A stretch of 64,000 bases of DNA from an uncultured Desulfovibrio sp. (GCF_902477725.1 NZ_CABSIF010000014.1:27491-91490); one strand, 5' to 3'; positions 8,127-17,477 are shown, counted from the first letter of the stretch. A program made the numbers and translations. Notes: generated by a model from the letters alone, not told the origin.

Positions 8127-8899
8127 GGCCGCTCCAGAATCAGAATACTGTACAGACGGCGCTGTTCTTCGCCGTTTTCATCGTGGGATTTAACGCCGAT
8201 GCGGCCTTCGGTAATTTTGAAGGTCTTGGCCGCGATTTTGCCAAAATGGGGTTTGCCACGGGCCACGTCGGTGCAGAAAAAGGCCTTGCCGCCGGGTGCT
8301 AGGTGGCGATCCACAAATTTGACCAACGGCCTGTGCAGGTCGTCCAGATAGAGGATTTCCGAGGCGGCGATAATGTCAAAGCCGCTGGCAAAGCGCGGGT
8401 CGCGGCCCGGCGCGGTCACGTCCACGTGGGTGACCTCGATTTGGTCGCCCAGACCGTTGCGCAGCACGTTGGCCCTGGCAAAACGCAGGGCCTGCTCCAC
8501 CACATCGCTCAGCACCACACGCGCAAATCCGTAGCGGGCAGCCACTAGGCTCAGCGCGCCGCAGCCAGCGCCAAGCTCCAGCAGGCTTTTGCCCTGCGGT
8601 TCATACTTGCGCAGCAAACGGCCCAACACAAACGAACCGGGCCAAAGCTTTGCCCACAGGGGCAGATCCTTGAGCGGATCATGGATGGCCTTGCGTTGCA
8701 GCAGCTTGTCCAGATGCGCGCTCATGTTCTGTATGGAGAGCACCTGAAGGGGATTTTCGTCCACATGCAGCGGCTCGAATTCCACATCAAAATCGGTGCG
8801 GATGCGTTCCAGCAGGGTCTCAAGTTCGGCGGCATGGGCCGGGGAAAGACTGGTCGATGTTTCCTCGGGTGACAGAGGCGGACACAGGGAGTCAGACAT
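8123..8899 (-). CDS. Class I SAM-dependent methyltransferase (protein-lysine type likely)
   Basis: 258-residue methyltransferase. The SAM motif I is LLELGAGCGALSLVAA (about 120), with acidic motif II in VVLSDVV and motif IV in DIIAASEILYL. The arrangement resembles the METTL21/methyltransferase-16 group that acts on proteins, but the substrate cannot be read from sequence. I use the ATG at 8899 because AAGGA precedes it; a longer frame begins upstream without support. It overlaps ycaO by 4 bases and is divergent from prmA, another protein methyltransferase. Confidence 0.8.
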   Translation of the reverse strand: MSDSLCPPLSPEETSTSLSPAHAAELETLLERIRTDFDVEFEPLHVDENPLQVLSIQNMSAHLDKLLQRKAIHDPLKDLPLWAKLWPGSFVLGRLLRKYEPQGKSLLELGAGCGALSLVAARYGFARVVLSDVVEQALRFARANVLRNGLGDQIEVTHVDVTAPGRDPRFASGFDIIAASEILYLDDLHRPLVKFVDRHLAPGGKAFFCTDVARGKPHFGKIAAKTFKITEGRIGVKSHDENGEEQRRLYSILILERP

Positions 8900-9128
8900 G
8901 GATGTTCCTTGCAAAGGGGAATACAAAGGCTTCGATAAGTTAGTTACTATACCCGCATTTGAGGCGCATGGCAATCCTTATTGATTAAGTAGGTATTGCG
9001 GTGGGCCAGCGCCACGCAAAAGAGGTTCGGCCCGCCAAAGGGACTCGACCCGGCAGGGGAAGTCTGGCATTGTTGGCTGGTCGGCTGGTGTGCCAGTGGC
9101 CCCGCCGCAAACACTGAGCGAGAGGATT

Positions 9129-9977
9129 ATGAAGCAGATTTTTCGTTTGGAAATGGTTGTGGCCGAAGAAGATGCAGACCGCGCCACCGGCTTGCTGACC
9201 TTGGGTGTGCCCTTTGGCTGGGAAGAAGAAACCCTGCCCACGGGTGAAACCCGCTTTCGCGTGCATTGCGAAAACCCCGAATTCATCAACAACCTGCAAA
9301 GCGACCTTCAGGCCCGCATTCCCGCTGCGGAATACACCCTGACCACGCTTGAGGATCAGGACTGGCTGGCAGCATGGCGGCAGTTTTTTACGCCTGTGCC
9401 CTGCGGCAACCGTTTTGTGGTGCTGCCCCCCTGGCTTGCCGACAGCAATGATTTCCCTGGTCGGGAAAAGATTGTTATCGAGCCCAAGAGCGCGTTTGGC
9501 ACGGGCCATCATGCCACCACGGCCCTGTGCCTCACCGTGCTGAGCGGGCTTGTGGAAGCCGGGCGCGTCAAGCCGGGCCAGCATTTTCTGGATCTCGGCA
9601 CCGGCTCGGGCGTGCTTGGCATTGCCTGCTGCAAGAGCGGCCTGACCGGTGAAGGCTACGACATCGACATGCTGGCCGTGGAAAATGCCATTGAAAACAG
9701 GCAGATCAACGGAATCGAAGGCTTTGAAGTGGGCCTTGGCAGCATAGACGCCCTTGAAGGCCGTACCTATGATCTGGTGCTGGCAAATATTCTGGCCCGC
9801 CCGCTGATTGATCTTGCCCAGCGCATTGTGTGGGCCTGCAAGCCCGGCGCATGCCTGGTGCTCTCCGGCCTGCTTGAAATTCAGGCCGACAGCGTGGAAG
9901 AAGCCTACATGGCCCAATGCCTGCCCAAGCCCCGCCGCGTTATTGACGGCGAGTGGTGCGCGCTGGTCTGGGATTAG
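9129..9977 (+). CDS. prmA: Ribosomal protein L11 methyltransferase
   Basis: Methylates lysines and the N-terminus of ribosomal protein L11. The 282-residue product has the PrmA order: an N-terminal substrate-recognition domain (1-105), then a Rossmann domain with FGTGHHATT, the SAM motif DLGTGSGVLGIA and the LANILARPL motif near residue 220. The start at 9129 is set by GAGAGGA four bases upstream. The next gene overlaps its end. Confidence 0.93.
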   Translation: MKQIFRLEMVVAEEDADRATGLLTLGVPFGWEEETLPTGETRFRVHCENPEFINNLQSDLQARIPAAEYTLTTLEDQDWLAAWRQFFTPVPCGNRFVVLPPWLADSNDFPGREKIVIEPKSAFGTGHHATTALCLTVLSGLVEAGRVKPGQHFLDLGTGSGVLGIACCKSGLTGEGYDIDMLAVENAIENRQINGIEGFEVGLGSIDALEGRTYDLVLANILARPLIDLAQRIVWACKPGACLVLSGLLEIQADSVEEAYMAQCLPKPRRVIDGEWCALVWD

Positions 9978-10309
9978 CATTGACGGTATTTGCTCTGGCG
10001 ACTGCGGCGGCGCAGGCGGATATTTCGTCTGCGTTGCCCGGTTTGCCTATTGTTCTTGCGCCGGAAACCGCCCCGGCACTGCTCTTTGCCATATTGGTCG
10101 GGCTTGGTGTGGTCTTGCAGTTTGCGGGCAGGTTTTACGCCAGCCGTGGCGCAGCCCTGCTTGGAGCGGGCCTTGTGCTCGGCGCGGGCCTGTTTGACCG
10201 CGACCCGGTGCTGGTGGTTGGGCAGCTTGTGCTTGTGGCCGCCCTGTGGCCCAAGGCGCGCAAAAAGTCCCGCACGGCGGCAGGCCCGAGAAAACGAAAT
10301 TCGGCCTAG
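9953..10309 (+). CDS. Small hydrophobic membrane protein
   Basis: About 118 residues with three or so hydrophobic segments (residues 3-22, 37-57, 67-90 approximately) and a basic tail (KARKKSRTAAGPRKR). Unknown function. The first ATG lies inside the last codons of prmA; a TTG at about 9980, just after the prmA stop, is an alternative start. Either way it is probably co-transcribed with prmA. Confidence 0.5.
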   Translation: MVRAGLGLALTVFALATAAAQADISSALPGLPIVLAPETAPALLFAILVGLGVVLQFAGRFYASRGAALLGAGLVLGAGLFDRDPVLVVGQLVLVAALWPKARKKSRTAAGPRKRNSA

Positions 10310-10412
10310 AATCAGGGCATTGCTTTGCGCAGCGTTCCACCCTGATCGGGGGCGGGAATCTGCCCGGAACTCAGCCCGGAATTTTGTGCAATGCGCAGGC
10401 AGGCTGTTCGTG

Positions 10413-11255
10413 CTATCGGCGCTGATCCCAGGTGGGGATGGGCGGCGGGGTGTAGTTATCGAGATCTTTTAGCGTCGTGCCCATGCGGGTAGGACGTCCG
10501 TTGGGGCCGCGCAGCACAGGCCCGCAAGACTGCGCTTCAATGACGGGCGGAATGCTCGCCGGGTCGGGGCGCAGCACTTCATCCGCTGAATGCAGATAGG
10601 GCAGGGGGTCAACGGCCTTGCCCGAGGCGTCCAGCAGGCCAAAGTGCAGGTGGGCCCCGGTGGTTCTGCCGGTACAGCCCACAAGCCCCACAGGTTCGCC
10701 TGTGGCAACGCGTTGCCCGGTTTTTACCAGAGTCTTTGACATGTGCCCGTAGCGCGCCGTCATGCCGTCTTCCTGTCGGATGTCAACGGAGATGCCCAGA
10801 GGACCGTTTTCGCCAGCGCGGATGACTGTGCCGGGCTTGAAGGCCGTGACAGGCCAGCCCATGTGCGCGCGAATGTCTATGCCCCCATGATCGCGCATGA
10901 CCATGCCGCGCCTGCTGAGCCAGCCGGGCATGCGGCGGTTGCCAAAGGGGGATGTAATCAGCTCTCGCAGAGGCGGCAAGGAACGGCAGACCTCGGCATT
11001 GGCGGCTGTCTTGGGATGGGCTGATTCCGGTATTGCTGGCGAAGATTCAGGCTCTGCACGCTGGCTGCTGGCAGAAGTGCTCTGCGCTTCGGTTTGCCCG
11101 GCTTCTGGTTCAGCGCTGGATTGCTGATCCGTGCTGGGTTCCGCAACAAGTTTCTCGCTGTCGGCAGCAGGCGCAACCGGTGCGCCCACGGCAGGCGGGC
11201 AGCCAAGGGCTATGCAGAGGGCGGCAGGCGCGAGTCTGCTCAGAAATTTCGACAC
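10413..11255 (-). CDS. Periplasmic M23 (LytM-type) endopeptidase-like protein
   Basis: Predicted exported zinc metallopeptidase acting on peptidoglycan cross-links. A GTG start at 11255 is preferred because GGGAG lies five bases upstream and a signal peptide follows directly (SKFLSRLAPAALCIALG). A Ser/Glu/Pro-rich linker (about 30-85) leads to the M23 domain with RDHGGIDIR (His and Asp zinc ligands), YGHMS and GAHLHFG (HxH). All metal ligands are present, so it should be active rather than an activator of the degenerate LytM class. It has a Pro-rich C-terminus. Confidence 0.88.
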   Translation of the reverse strand: MSKFLSRLAPAALCIALGCPPAVGAPVAPAADSEKLVAEPSTDQQSSAEPEAGQTEAQSTSASSQRAEPESSPAIPESAHPKTAANAEVCRSLPPLRELITSPFGNRRMPGWLSRRGMVMRDHGGIDIRAHMGWPVTAFKPGTVIRAGENGPLGISVDIRQEDGMTARYGHMSKTLVKTGQRVATGEPVGLVGCTGRTTGAHLHFGLLDASGKAVDPLPYLHSADEVLRPDPASIPPVIEAQSCGPVLRGPNGRPTRMGTTLKDLDNYTPPPIPTWDQRR

Positions 11256-11382
11256 GTTTTCTCCCAGGCTGCTGGCTGCGCGTTTTGAGCGCGAACAGGT
11301 CGGCAGCATACGGCCCACTGTAAAAAAAGCAAGCCAGGCTTACTGCTAGTATGGCGAAAAGCCCGGCACAAGGAGGCAGCAC

Positions 11383-12243
11383 ATGCAGTTACGATCCATC
11401 ACCGGAGACGTCACAGGGCGTCCCACCATTGATGGCGCAGGTGTGCGCCTTGTGCGCGTGCTTGGTTCGCCCACAGTCAAAACATTTGATCCCTTTCTTA
11501 TGCTTGATGCCTTTGATTCCGTAAATCCGGAGGATTACGTAAAGGGTTTTCCCATGCATCCTCACCGGGGCATTGAAACGTTCACCTATCTTGTGAATGG
11601 CGTCATCGAGCACAAGGACAGCCTGGGCAATGCTGGCGTTATCCGTGATGGCGGCTGCCAGTGGATGACCGCCGGGAGCGGCATCCTGCATCAGGAGATG
11701 CCCCTTGCCTCGCCGCGCATGCTCGGCCTGCAACTCTGGATCAATCTGCCGGCCGCCCACAAGATGACCGATCCCAAGTACCGCGACATCACCCTCGATA
11801 TGGTGCCACGTGTTGAGGAAGAGGCCGCTTCCGTGGCCGTGGTCGCGGGTGAATACAAGGGGGTTGAAGGTGCTGCGCGCGGCGACTATGTGGACGTGCG
11901 TTTTCTGGACGTGCGCCTCAAGCCCGGCGCGCGCTGGCAGGTGGAAACAAACCCCGCGCACACGGTTTTTGCCTATTTGTATGCTGGTGACTGCTTCTTG
12001 ATGGATGGCAGGGAGCCAATGCTGGCCCGCCACGCCTACCTGCTGGGCGAGGGGGACACCGTGGCCTTTGAAGGCGGCGAAGAAGAATGCCGCTTTGTAC
12101 TGGTTTCCGGTGCACCCCTGCGGGAGCCGGTTGCCTGGGGCGGCCCCATTGTCATGAATACAGATGAAGAGCTGATGCAGGCGTATTTTGAAATTGAAGA
12201 AGGCAGATTCATCAAGCACTGGCTTCCATCTGCGCAGAATTAG
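11383..12243 (+). CDS. Pirin family protein
   Basis: Bicupin metalloprotein, 286 residues. The N-terminal cupin has the pirin metal motif HPHRGIETFTY and the downstream HQEM. Some bacterial pirins act as quercetin dioxygenases or redox-sensing partners; the role here is unknown. A strong AAGGAGG ribosome site precedes the ATG. Confidence 0.9.
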   Translation: MQLRSITGDVTGRPTIDGAGVRLVRVLGSPTVKTFDPFLMLDAFDSVNPEDYVKGFPMHPHRGIETFTYLVNGVIEHKDSLGNAGVIRDGGCQWMTAGSGILHQEMPLASPRMLGLQLWINLPAAHKMTDPKYRDITLDMVPRVEEEAASVAVVAGEYKGVEGAARGDYVDVRFLDVRLKPGARWQVETNPAHTVFAYLYAGDCFLMDGREPMLARHAYLLGEGDTVAFEGGEEECRFVLVSGAPLREPVAWGGPIVMNTDEELMQAYFEIEEGRFIKHWLPSAQN

Positions 12244-12330
12244 CCGCTGGCGGATTGAAAATATCCGGCTTGACACGGCTGCTGCGGGGTCTTATCTGAC
12301 CAATTTGCTTTGCAAACAGGAGCAAGTACC

Positions 12331-13383
12331 ATGCACAATTGTATTTCTGTCTTGTTTCGTAAGGGCAAACATCACGGCCTGGCACTTTTATGCACGCTGC
12401 TTGTATCCGCTTTTGCGGTTACTGGCGCTTTTGCAGCCGAGCCCAAGGTGCGCGTTCTTGCCACCACCTATCCCGTGTATCTGCTGACCCGCGCCGTTGT
12501 CCAGACAAGCCCGGATGTGCAGGTTGACCTGCTCATTCCCGCCCAGACCGGCTGCCCGCACGACTACGCGCTGACCCCCAAGGACATGCAAAAACTCTCC
12601 AAGGCCAATGTTGTGATCATCAACGGCCTGGGCATGGAGTCCTTTCTGGAAAAGCCGCTTGCCGCCGCAGGCAAGAAGATCAGCATCATCGACAGCAGCA
12701 AGGGCGTAAACGCCATTGCTGAAGAGCATGACGAAGATCACGATGCCGACCACGACAAGGCGGACGCCGCCCATAAGGATGACCACAACCCTGCGGCAGC
12801 GGCAAAAGGGCATGATCATGCTCATGAACACGGTCACGGCCATGACCATGGGCACGACCACGGCGGCCTGAATCCGCACGCTTTTTCCAGCCCGCTGCAA
12901 GCTGCAGTGATGGCGCGTAACATTGGCCGTGGCCTTGCTGCGGCTGCGCCCGTTGCCGCAAAAAACTGCCCGCAGGCTGCGGAAGCCTATGCCGCCAGGC
13001 TTGAGACTCTGGGCCAGCGCCTTGCCGCCGTGGGGGCCAATGCCGCCAACAAAAATGTGGTGGCCCTGCACGATGGTATGGCCTACCTTGTGCGCGATGC
13101 CGGTCTGAACCTTGTAGATGTGATTCAGGAAGATGAAGAGGCCCAGCCTTCTGCGGCGCGCCTGCTTGATCTCGTAAAAAAAATAAGAGAATCCAAGCCT
13201 GTTGTGCTCATTGGCGAGCCGCAGTATTCGGATAAGCCCGTGCTCGCGCTTGCGGCAGAAACGGGTGTTCCGGCAGTGCAGCTTGACCCGCTGGCCTCGG
13301 GGGCGTCTGACGCGTCCCTTGATTATTATGAAACTGTCATGTCCAAAAACATTGCCACGCTAGAGAAATATTTTGGCAAATAA
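12331..13383 (+). CDS. znuA: Zinc ABC transporter substrate-binding protein
   Basis: Periplasmic zinc-binding component, cluster A-I. 350 residues from the ATG at 12331, which has AGGAG nine bases upstream and opens a signal peptide ending near AVTGAFAAEP. Fold landmarks: VLATTYPVYLLT, a metal His after the His/Asp-rich loop (about residues 137-182, runs such as HDHAHEHGHGHDHGHDH), LHDGMAYL and VLIGEPQYSD. The His-rich loop is characteristic of ZnuA rather than Mn-binding homologues. It overlaps znuC by 11 bases. Confidence 0.92.
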   Translation: MHNCISVLFRKGKHHGLALLCTLLVSAFAVTGAFAAEPKVRVLATTYPVYLLTRAVVQTSPDVQVDLLIPAQTGCPHDYALTPKDMQKLSKANVVIINGLGMESFLEKPLAAAGKKISIIDSSKGVNAIAEEHDEDHDADHDKADAAHKDDHNPAAAAKGHDHAHEHGHGHDHGHDHGGLNPHAFSSPLQAAVMARNIGRGLAAAAPVAAKNCPQAAEAYAARLETLGQRLAAVGANAANKNVVALHDGMAYLVRDAGLNLVDVIQEDEEAQPSAARLLDLVKKIRESKPVVLIGEPQYSDKPVLALAAETGVPAVQLDPLASGASDASLDYYETVMSKNIATLEKYFGK

Positions 13384-14299
13384 GAGCTTGCTTGCCCCCT
13401 CGGTCTGCTTTGAGAATGTATGCCTCAGCCGGGGGGGCAATCGTATTCTGAACAATATCTGCGTCACCGCGCCAGCTGGTGGCAGCACGGTTCTTGTAGG
13501 CCCTAACGGAGCGGGCAAGACCACGCTGCTGCTCTGCCTTATTGGTGAAATGGCCTATACGGGATGCATCCAGTTTGCCGGCCTTGAGCGCCAGCCCCGC
13601 ATGGCCTATGTGCCGCAGCATCTGATTATGGATCGCAGCCTGCCCCTGCGCGTGTGCGAATTTCTGGCCCTGAGCCGTCAGCGCCAGCCCTTGTGGCTGG
13701 GACTGCGCCCTTGGGCGCGCAGCGAGGGACGGCAGCTTTTGCAGATGGTCAAGGCCGAGCATCTGGAGCAGAGCCGTATGGGCGACCTTTCTGGCGGCGA
13801 ACTGCGCCGTGTGCTGCTGGCTGCGGCCCTTGGCCGCAATCCGGAACTGCTGGTGCTGGACGAGCCTGCGGCAGGCGTAGACGTGCGCGGCGAGAGGCTC
13901 TTTTGGGAACTGCTGGACACCGCCCGGCGCGAGCGCGGCTTTACGCAGATCATGGTCAGCCACAATCTGCCTCTGGTGGCGCACTACGCAACCCACGTGA
14001 TCTGCCTCAACAAGACCGTATGCGCCACAGGCGCGCCGCGCGCCACGCTGACATCCTCCACCCTCATGGAGCTTTTTGGCGTGCCTATCCACCTGTACCC
14101 GGACCAGTGCGACCCTGAAGACCCTGGCTGCCCGCAGTGCGGCGTGGTGAGCGAAGCCGAGGGCTTGCTGCCCAACTATGCGGCCATAGAGCGGCGTGAG
14201 GCCGCCCGCCTGACTGCACGCCTCGCTGCCCGCATGAGCGCCTCACAGAGTGAACCCTGCGGCGAAAAAACGCCGGATCAGGGAGGTTCCCGTGCCTGA
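13373..14299 (+). CDS. znuC: Zinc ABC transporter ATPase
   Basis: 308-residue ATPase: Walker A GPNGAGKTT, Q-loop YVPQH, signature LSGGELRR, Walker B ELLVLDEP and the H-loop VSHN. The C-terminus (after residue 235) is a Cys-rich tail (DQCDPEDPGCPQCG) that could hold a metal. It lies between znuA and znuB with overlaps at both ends. Confidence 0.92.
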   Translation: MANKSLLAPSVCFENVCLSRGGNRILNNICVTAPAGGSTVLVGPNGAGKTTLLLCLIGEMAYTGCIQFAGLERQPRMAYVPQHLIMDRSLPLRVCEFLALSRQRQPLWLGLRPWARSEGRQLLQMVKAEHLEQSRMGDLSGGELRRVLLAAALGRNPELLVLDEPAAGVDVRGERLFWELLDTARRERGFTQIMVSHNLPLVAHYATHVICLNKTVCATGAPRATLTSSTLMELFGVPIHLYPDQCDPEDPGCPQCGVVSEAEGLLPNYAAIERREAARLTARLAARMSASQSEPCGEKTPDQGGSRA

Positions 14300-15155
14300 T
14301 CTCAGCCCAATATACGCGCTTATTTCCATGATTCCGCTTGATTGCCTGCAAATGCGCTTTATGCAGCAGGCCTTGCTCGGAGTGCTGCTGCTGGCCCCCA
14401 TGGCCTCAGTGCTTGGGGTGGAAGTTATCAATTTTCGCATGGCCTTTTTTTCAGACGCCATCGGGCACTCGGCCTTTGCCGGGGTTGCGCTGGGGTTGAT
14501 ACTGGCTGTGCCGCCGCGTCTTGCCATGCCCCTGTTTGGTATTCTGGTGGGGCTTGGCATCATGGCTGTGCGTCGCAAGAGCGACCTTTCGTCCGACACC
14601 GTCATCGGCATTGTTTTTTCTGCCGTGGTGGCTTTTGGCCTTGCCGTGGTGAGCCGGGCAGAAGGCGTGGGCAGGGACATGCAGCGCTTTCTTTACGGCG
14701 ATATCCTTACCATCACCGATGGCGAAATCGGCTTTCTGGCCTTGCTGTTTGTTGCCCTGCTGGCCTTTCAGGCCGTAGGCTACAACAGGCTGATGTGCAT
14801 TGCCCTGAACCCCGTTATGGCGCGGGTTCACGGTGTGCGCGTGGCGCTGTGGCAATATGCTTTTGCCGGGCTGCTGGCGCTGGTGGTGATGTTTTCCGTG
14901 TGGGCGGTGGGGGTGCTGCTGGTGACGGCCATGCTCATTGTGCCCGCCGCCACGGCCCGCAATTTTGCCCGTTCCGCGGGGGGTATGTTCTGGTGGGCGC
15001 TTCTTGTGGGCACAACATCCGCATTTGCAGGGCTGGCGCTTTCGGCTCAGGAATGGCTGGCTACGGCCAGCGGAGCCACCATTATTCTTGTGGCCTGCTG
15101 CTGGTTTGCTGTAAGCCTGTTTGCTGCAGGGGCCACGGGCCGCAGACGTTCCTGA
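14292..15155 (+). CDS. znuB: Zinc ABC transporter permease
   Basis: ABC-3 family integral membrane permease, 287 residues with 7-8 hydrophobic segments. The GTG at 14292 is chosen because GGGAGG lies five bases before it; it overlaps the znuC end by 8 bases. Conserved family segments are seen: INFRMAFFSDAIGHSAFAG near residue 45 and the C-terminal region rich in Gly/Ala helices. The znuACB order suggests a zinc-repressed operon, but I did not find a clear Zur box upstream of znuA. Confidence 0.9.
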   Translation: MPDLSPIYALISMIPLDCLQMRFMQQALLGVLLLAPMASVLGVEVINFRMAFFSDAIGHSAFAGVALGLILAVPPRLAMPLFGILVGLGIMAVRRKSDLSSDTVIGIVFSAVVAFGLAVVSRAEGVGRDMQRFLYGDILTITDGEIGFLALLFVALLAFQAVGYNRLMCIALNPVMARVHGVRVALWQYAFAGLLALVVMFSVWAVGVLLVTAMLIVPAATARNFARSAGGMFWWALLVGTTSAFAGLALSAQEWLATASGATIILVACCWFAVSLFAAGATGRRRS

Positions 15156-15214
15156 CGGCAGCGCCGCAGCGCATCTTTACGTCTGCTCTGGTACTCTTTG
15201 TTGTAATACCACAA

Positions 15215-15250
15215 AAAACGCCTTCCCCTTTCAGTTGGGGAAGGCGTTTT
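15215..15250. terminator. Bidirectional terminator between znuB and tpx
   Basis: AAAACGCCTTCCCC and GGGGAAGGCGTTTT form a perfect 14-bp stem around an 8-base loop. The A and T ends let it serve the convergent znuB and tpx genes. Confidence 0.9.
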
Positions 15251-15274
15251 GGCTTTTGGGGTAGCTGTTATGAG

Positions 15275-15778
15275 CTAGGCCAGCTTCTTGACTGCTTCCA
15301 GAGCGGCTGTGTAGTCAGGTTCGTGGGCAACTTCACCCACCAGCTGACTGTATGCCAGAGTGCCATCCGGGGCGACCACAAAGACCGAGCGAGCCAGCAG
15401 ATCCAGCTCCTTGATCAGAATGCCGTAGGCCTTGCCAAAGGCACCTGCACGGTAGTCGGATAGGGCTTCAACAGCGGTTACGCCAGCAGCGCCGCACCAG
15501 CGGGCCTGCGCAAAGGGCAGGTCGCGGCTTACTGCCACAATACGCACCTTGTCGGACAAAGCGGCGGCTTCGGTATTGAAGCGGCGAACTTCCATATCGC
15601 ATACGGGAGTATCCAGCGAAGGAACGCATACAAGCACAAGCACCTTGCCAGCGTAGTCTTTCAGGCTGCGGGGGCTCATATCATTGGCGGTCAGCGTGAA
15701 GTCGGGGACCTTGCCGCCAATGGCGGGCTGGGTGCCTTCAAGATGCATGACATTGCCTTTGAACGTAACTGTATCCAT
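15275..15778 (-). CDS. tpx: Thiol peroxidase Tpx (atypical 2-Cys peroxiredoxin)
   Basis: Reduces hydrogen and lipid peroxides using thioredoxin. 167 residues, normal length. The peroxidatic Cys is in PSLDTPVCDMEV (Cys near residue 60) and the resolving Cys is in ARWCGAAG (near 94), spaced as in Tpx. A TAAGGAG ribosome site precedes the ATG. It is an oxidative-stress gene, likely useful for an anaerobe exposed to oxygen. Confidence 0.95.
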   Translation of the reverse strand: MDTVTFKGNVMHLEGTQPAIGGKVPDFTLTANDMSPRSLKDYAGKVLVLVCVPSLDTPVCDMEVRRFNTEAAALSDKVRIVAVSRDLPFAQARWCGAAGVTAVEALSDYRAGAFGKAYGILIKELDLLARSVFVVAPDGTLAYSQLVGEVAHEPDYTAALEAVKKLA

Positions 15779-15970
15779 AGGAAACTCCTTATTGTTTCAG
15801 GGTTCTTGGATTCTGTGCCATCAAGGCTTTATTGTCAATAATTATTATTAGCGAGTAAGAAAAAGCCCGATTTCTCGCTCCTACCTTTTCATTGTATCGT
15901 TGGGGGAAACTGTTCGCAAGGGCAGCGCGTAGCGGTACGCTGCGGCGGTGGAGAAAACCTTTTGTCTCTC

Positions 15971-15992
15971 CATTGCCATGCGCGTGGCAATG
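15971..15992. promoter_or_regulatory. Inverted repeat upstream of hslU
   Basis: CATTGCCA and TGGCAATG are exact inverted arms separated by six bases, about 40 bases before the hslU ATG and next to TATATATA. This could be an operator or a leader hairpin. It is not a CIRCE element (TTAGCACTC-N9-GAGTGCTAA). Confidence 0.35.
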
Positions 15993-16033
15993 CCTATATA
16001 TACATAAGAATGTGCCTACATCAGGAGAATTTG

Positions 16034-17347
16034 ATGAGTACTTTGACACCTCGCGGCATTGTTGCCGAACTTGATAAATTTGTGGTGGGTCAGGAACAGG
16101 CCAAGCGTATGGTTGCCGTGGCGGTGCGCAACCGCTGGCGGCGGCAGCACCTTGCGCCGGAGTTGCGCGATGAAGTTTCGCCCAAGAATATCATCATGAT
16201 GGGCCCCACGGGCGTGGGCAAAACGGAAATTGCCCGCCGCCTGGCCAAGCTTTCTGGCGCGCCTTTTGTAAAGGTTGAAGCCACCAAGTTTACCGAAGTG
16301 GGCTATGTGGGGCGCGATGTGGAATCCATGGTGCGCGACCTCATGGAAATCGGCATCAACCTTGTGCGCGATGAAGAAAATGCCCGTGTGCGCAAAGCTG
16401 CCGAGGCAGCTGCGGAATCGCGTCTTATGGATTTGCTGTTGCCCAGCTCCTTCGGGTCTGAAGAGCGCGCCTCCACGCGCGAAAAGCTTTTGCAGCAGTT
16501 CCGTCTTGGTTTTCTGGATGACCGCGAAGTGGAAGTGGAAGTTACCGAGCAGGGCGGCGGCAGTGTTGATCTGTTTGCCATCCCCGGCATGGAGCAGATG
16601 GGCGGGCAGGTTAAGGACATGTTCAGCAAGGCCTTTCCGCCCAAGCACAGCCGCCGCAAAATGAAGGTGCGCAACGCTTTTTCCGTGCTGGTACAGGAAG
16701 AATCAGGCAGGCTTGTGGATCAGGAAGCCCTGGTGGACAAGGCCCGCGAAAGGGTAGAGCAGACTGGCATCATCTTTATTGACGAGATCGACAAGATTGC
16801 CAGCTCCTCGCAAAACCGCACGTCAGACATTTCACGCGAGGGAGTGCAGCGCGACCTGCTGCCCATTGTGGAAGGCAGCGCGGTCAATACCAAGTATGGC
16901 ATGATCCGCACGGATCACATCCTGTTTATCGCGGCGGGCGCTTTCCATTTTAGCAAGCCATCGGACATGATACCCGAATTGCAGGGGCGCTTTCCCTTGC
17001 GGGTTGAATTACAGCCCCTGGGCAAGGAAGAATTTTTGCGCATCCTCAAGGAGCCGGACAATGCCCTGACCAAGCAGTACGAGGCATTGCTGGGTACGGA
17101 GCAGATTCGCCTGAGTTTTACGGATGACGGGCTGGAAGAAATTGCGGCTTTTGCCGAGGACACCAATACCCGCACGGAAAACATCGGCGCGCGGCGGCTC
17201 TATACCATCATGGAAAAAATCCTGGCTGACATATCCTTTGACGCGCCCGAAATGCCCGGCGCGCAGGTGGTGGTCAACAAGGCCTATGTGGAAGAGCATT
17301 TGCAGGATGTGCGCGATGATCAGGATTTGAGCCAGTATATTCTGTAG
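16034..17347 (+). CDS. hslU: HslU, ATPase of the HslVU protease
   Basis: AAA+ unfoldase that feeds proteins to the HslV peptidase. 437 residues from the ATG at 16034, preceded by AGGAG; an upstream in-frame extension lacks support. Visible: the N-terminal STLTPRGIVAELDKFVVGQ, Walker A GPTGVGKTE, the I-domain with VEVEVTEQGG, Walker B IIFIDEIDK, sensor 2 ENIGARRL, and the C-terminal tail DLSQYIL that activates HslV. hslV is not adjacent. Confidence 0.95.
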   Translation: MSTLTPRGIVAELDKFVVGQEQAKRMVAVAVRNRWRRQHLAPELRDEVSPKNIIMMGPTGVGKTEIARRLAKLSGAPFVKVEATKFTEVGYVGRDVESMVRDLMEIGINLVRDEENARVRKAAEAAAESRLMDLLLPSSFGSEERASTREKLLQQFRLGFLDDREVEVEVTEQGGGSVDLFAIPGMEQMGGQVKDMFSKAFPPKHSRRKMKVRNAFSVLVQEESGRLVDQEALVDKARERVEQTGIIFIDEIDKIASSSQNRTSDISREGVQRDLLPIVEGSAVNTKYGMIRTDHILFIAAGAFHFSKPSDMIPELQGRFPLRVELQPLGKEEFLRILKEPDNALTKQYEALLGTEQIRLSFTDDGLEEIAAFAEDTNTRTENIGARRLYTIMEKILADISFDAPEMPGAQVVVNKAYVEEHLQDVRDDQDLSQYIL

Positions 17348-17420
17348 GCTCTGGGCCTGTGCGCGGTTTCGGCTGCGTGACAGCGGAAGTAGAGCATAAG
17401 AAATCGGAACATTGAAGATC

Positions 17421-17450
17421 AAAAAAACCGGCCACTGGCCGGTTTTTTTT
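17421..17450 (+). terminator. Terminator after hslU
   Basis: AAAAAAACCGGCC-ACT-GGCCGGTTTTTTTT: a perfect stem of 13 pairs with a 3-base loop and T tail, about 75 bases past the hslU stop. Confidence 0.92.
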
Positions 17451-17477
17451 GTAACTGTCGATATAACAAAAGAAAAA

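Noticed and set aside
8985..9980. A 331-codon minus-strand frame covering prmA
   Set aside because: Antisense shadow; prmA has full methyltransferase motifs and a good ribosome site.
14342..15463. A 373-codon plus-strand frame overlapping znuB
   Set aside because: Wrong frame of the permease gene, running through the terminator into tpx antisense; composition is not protein-like.
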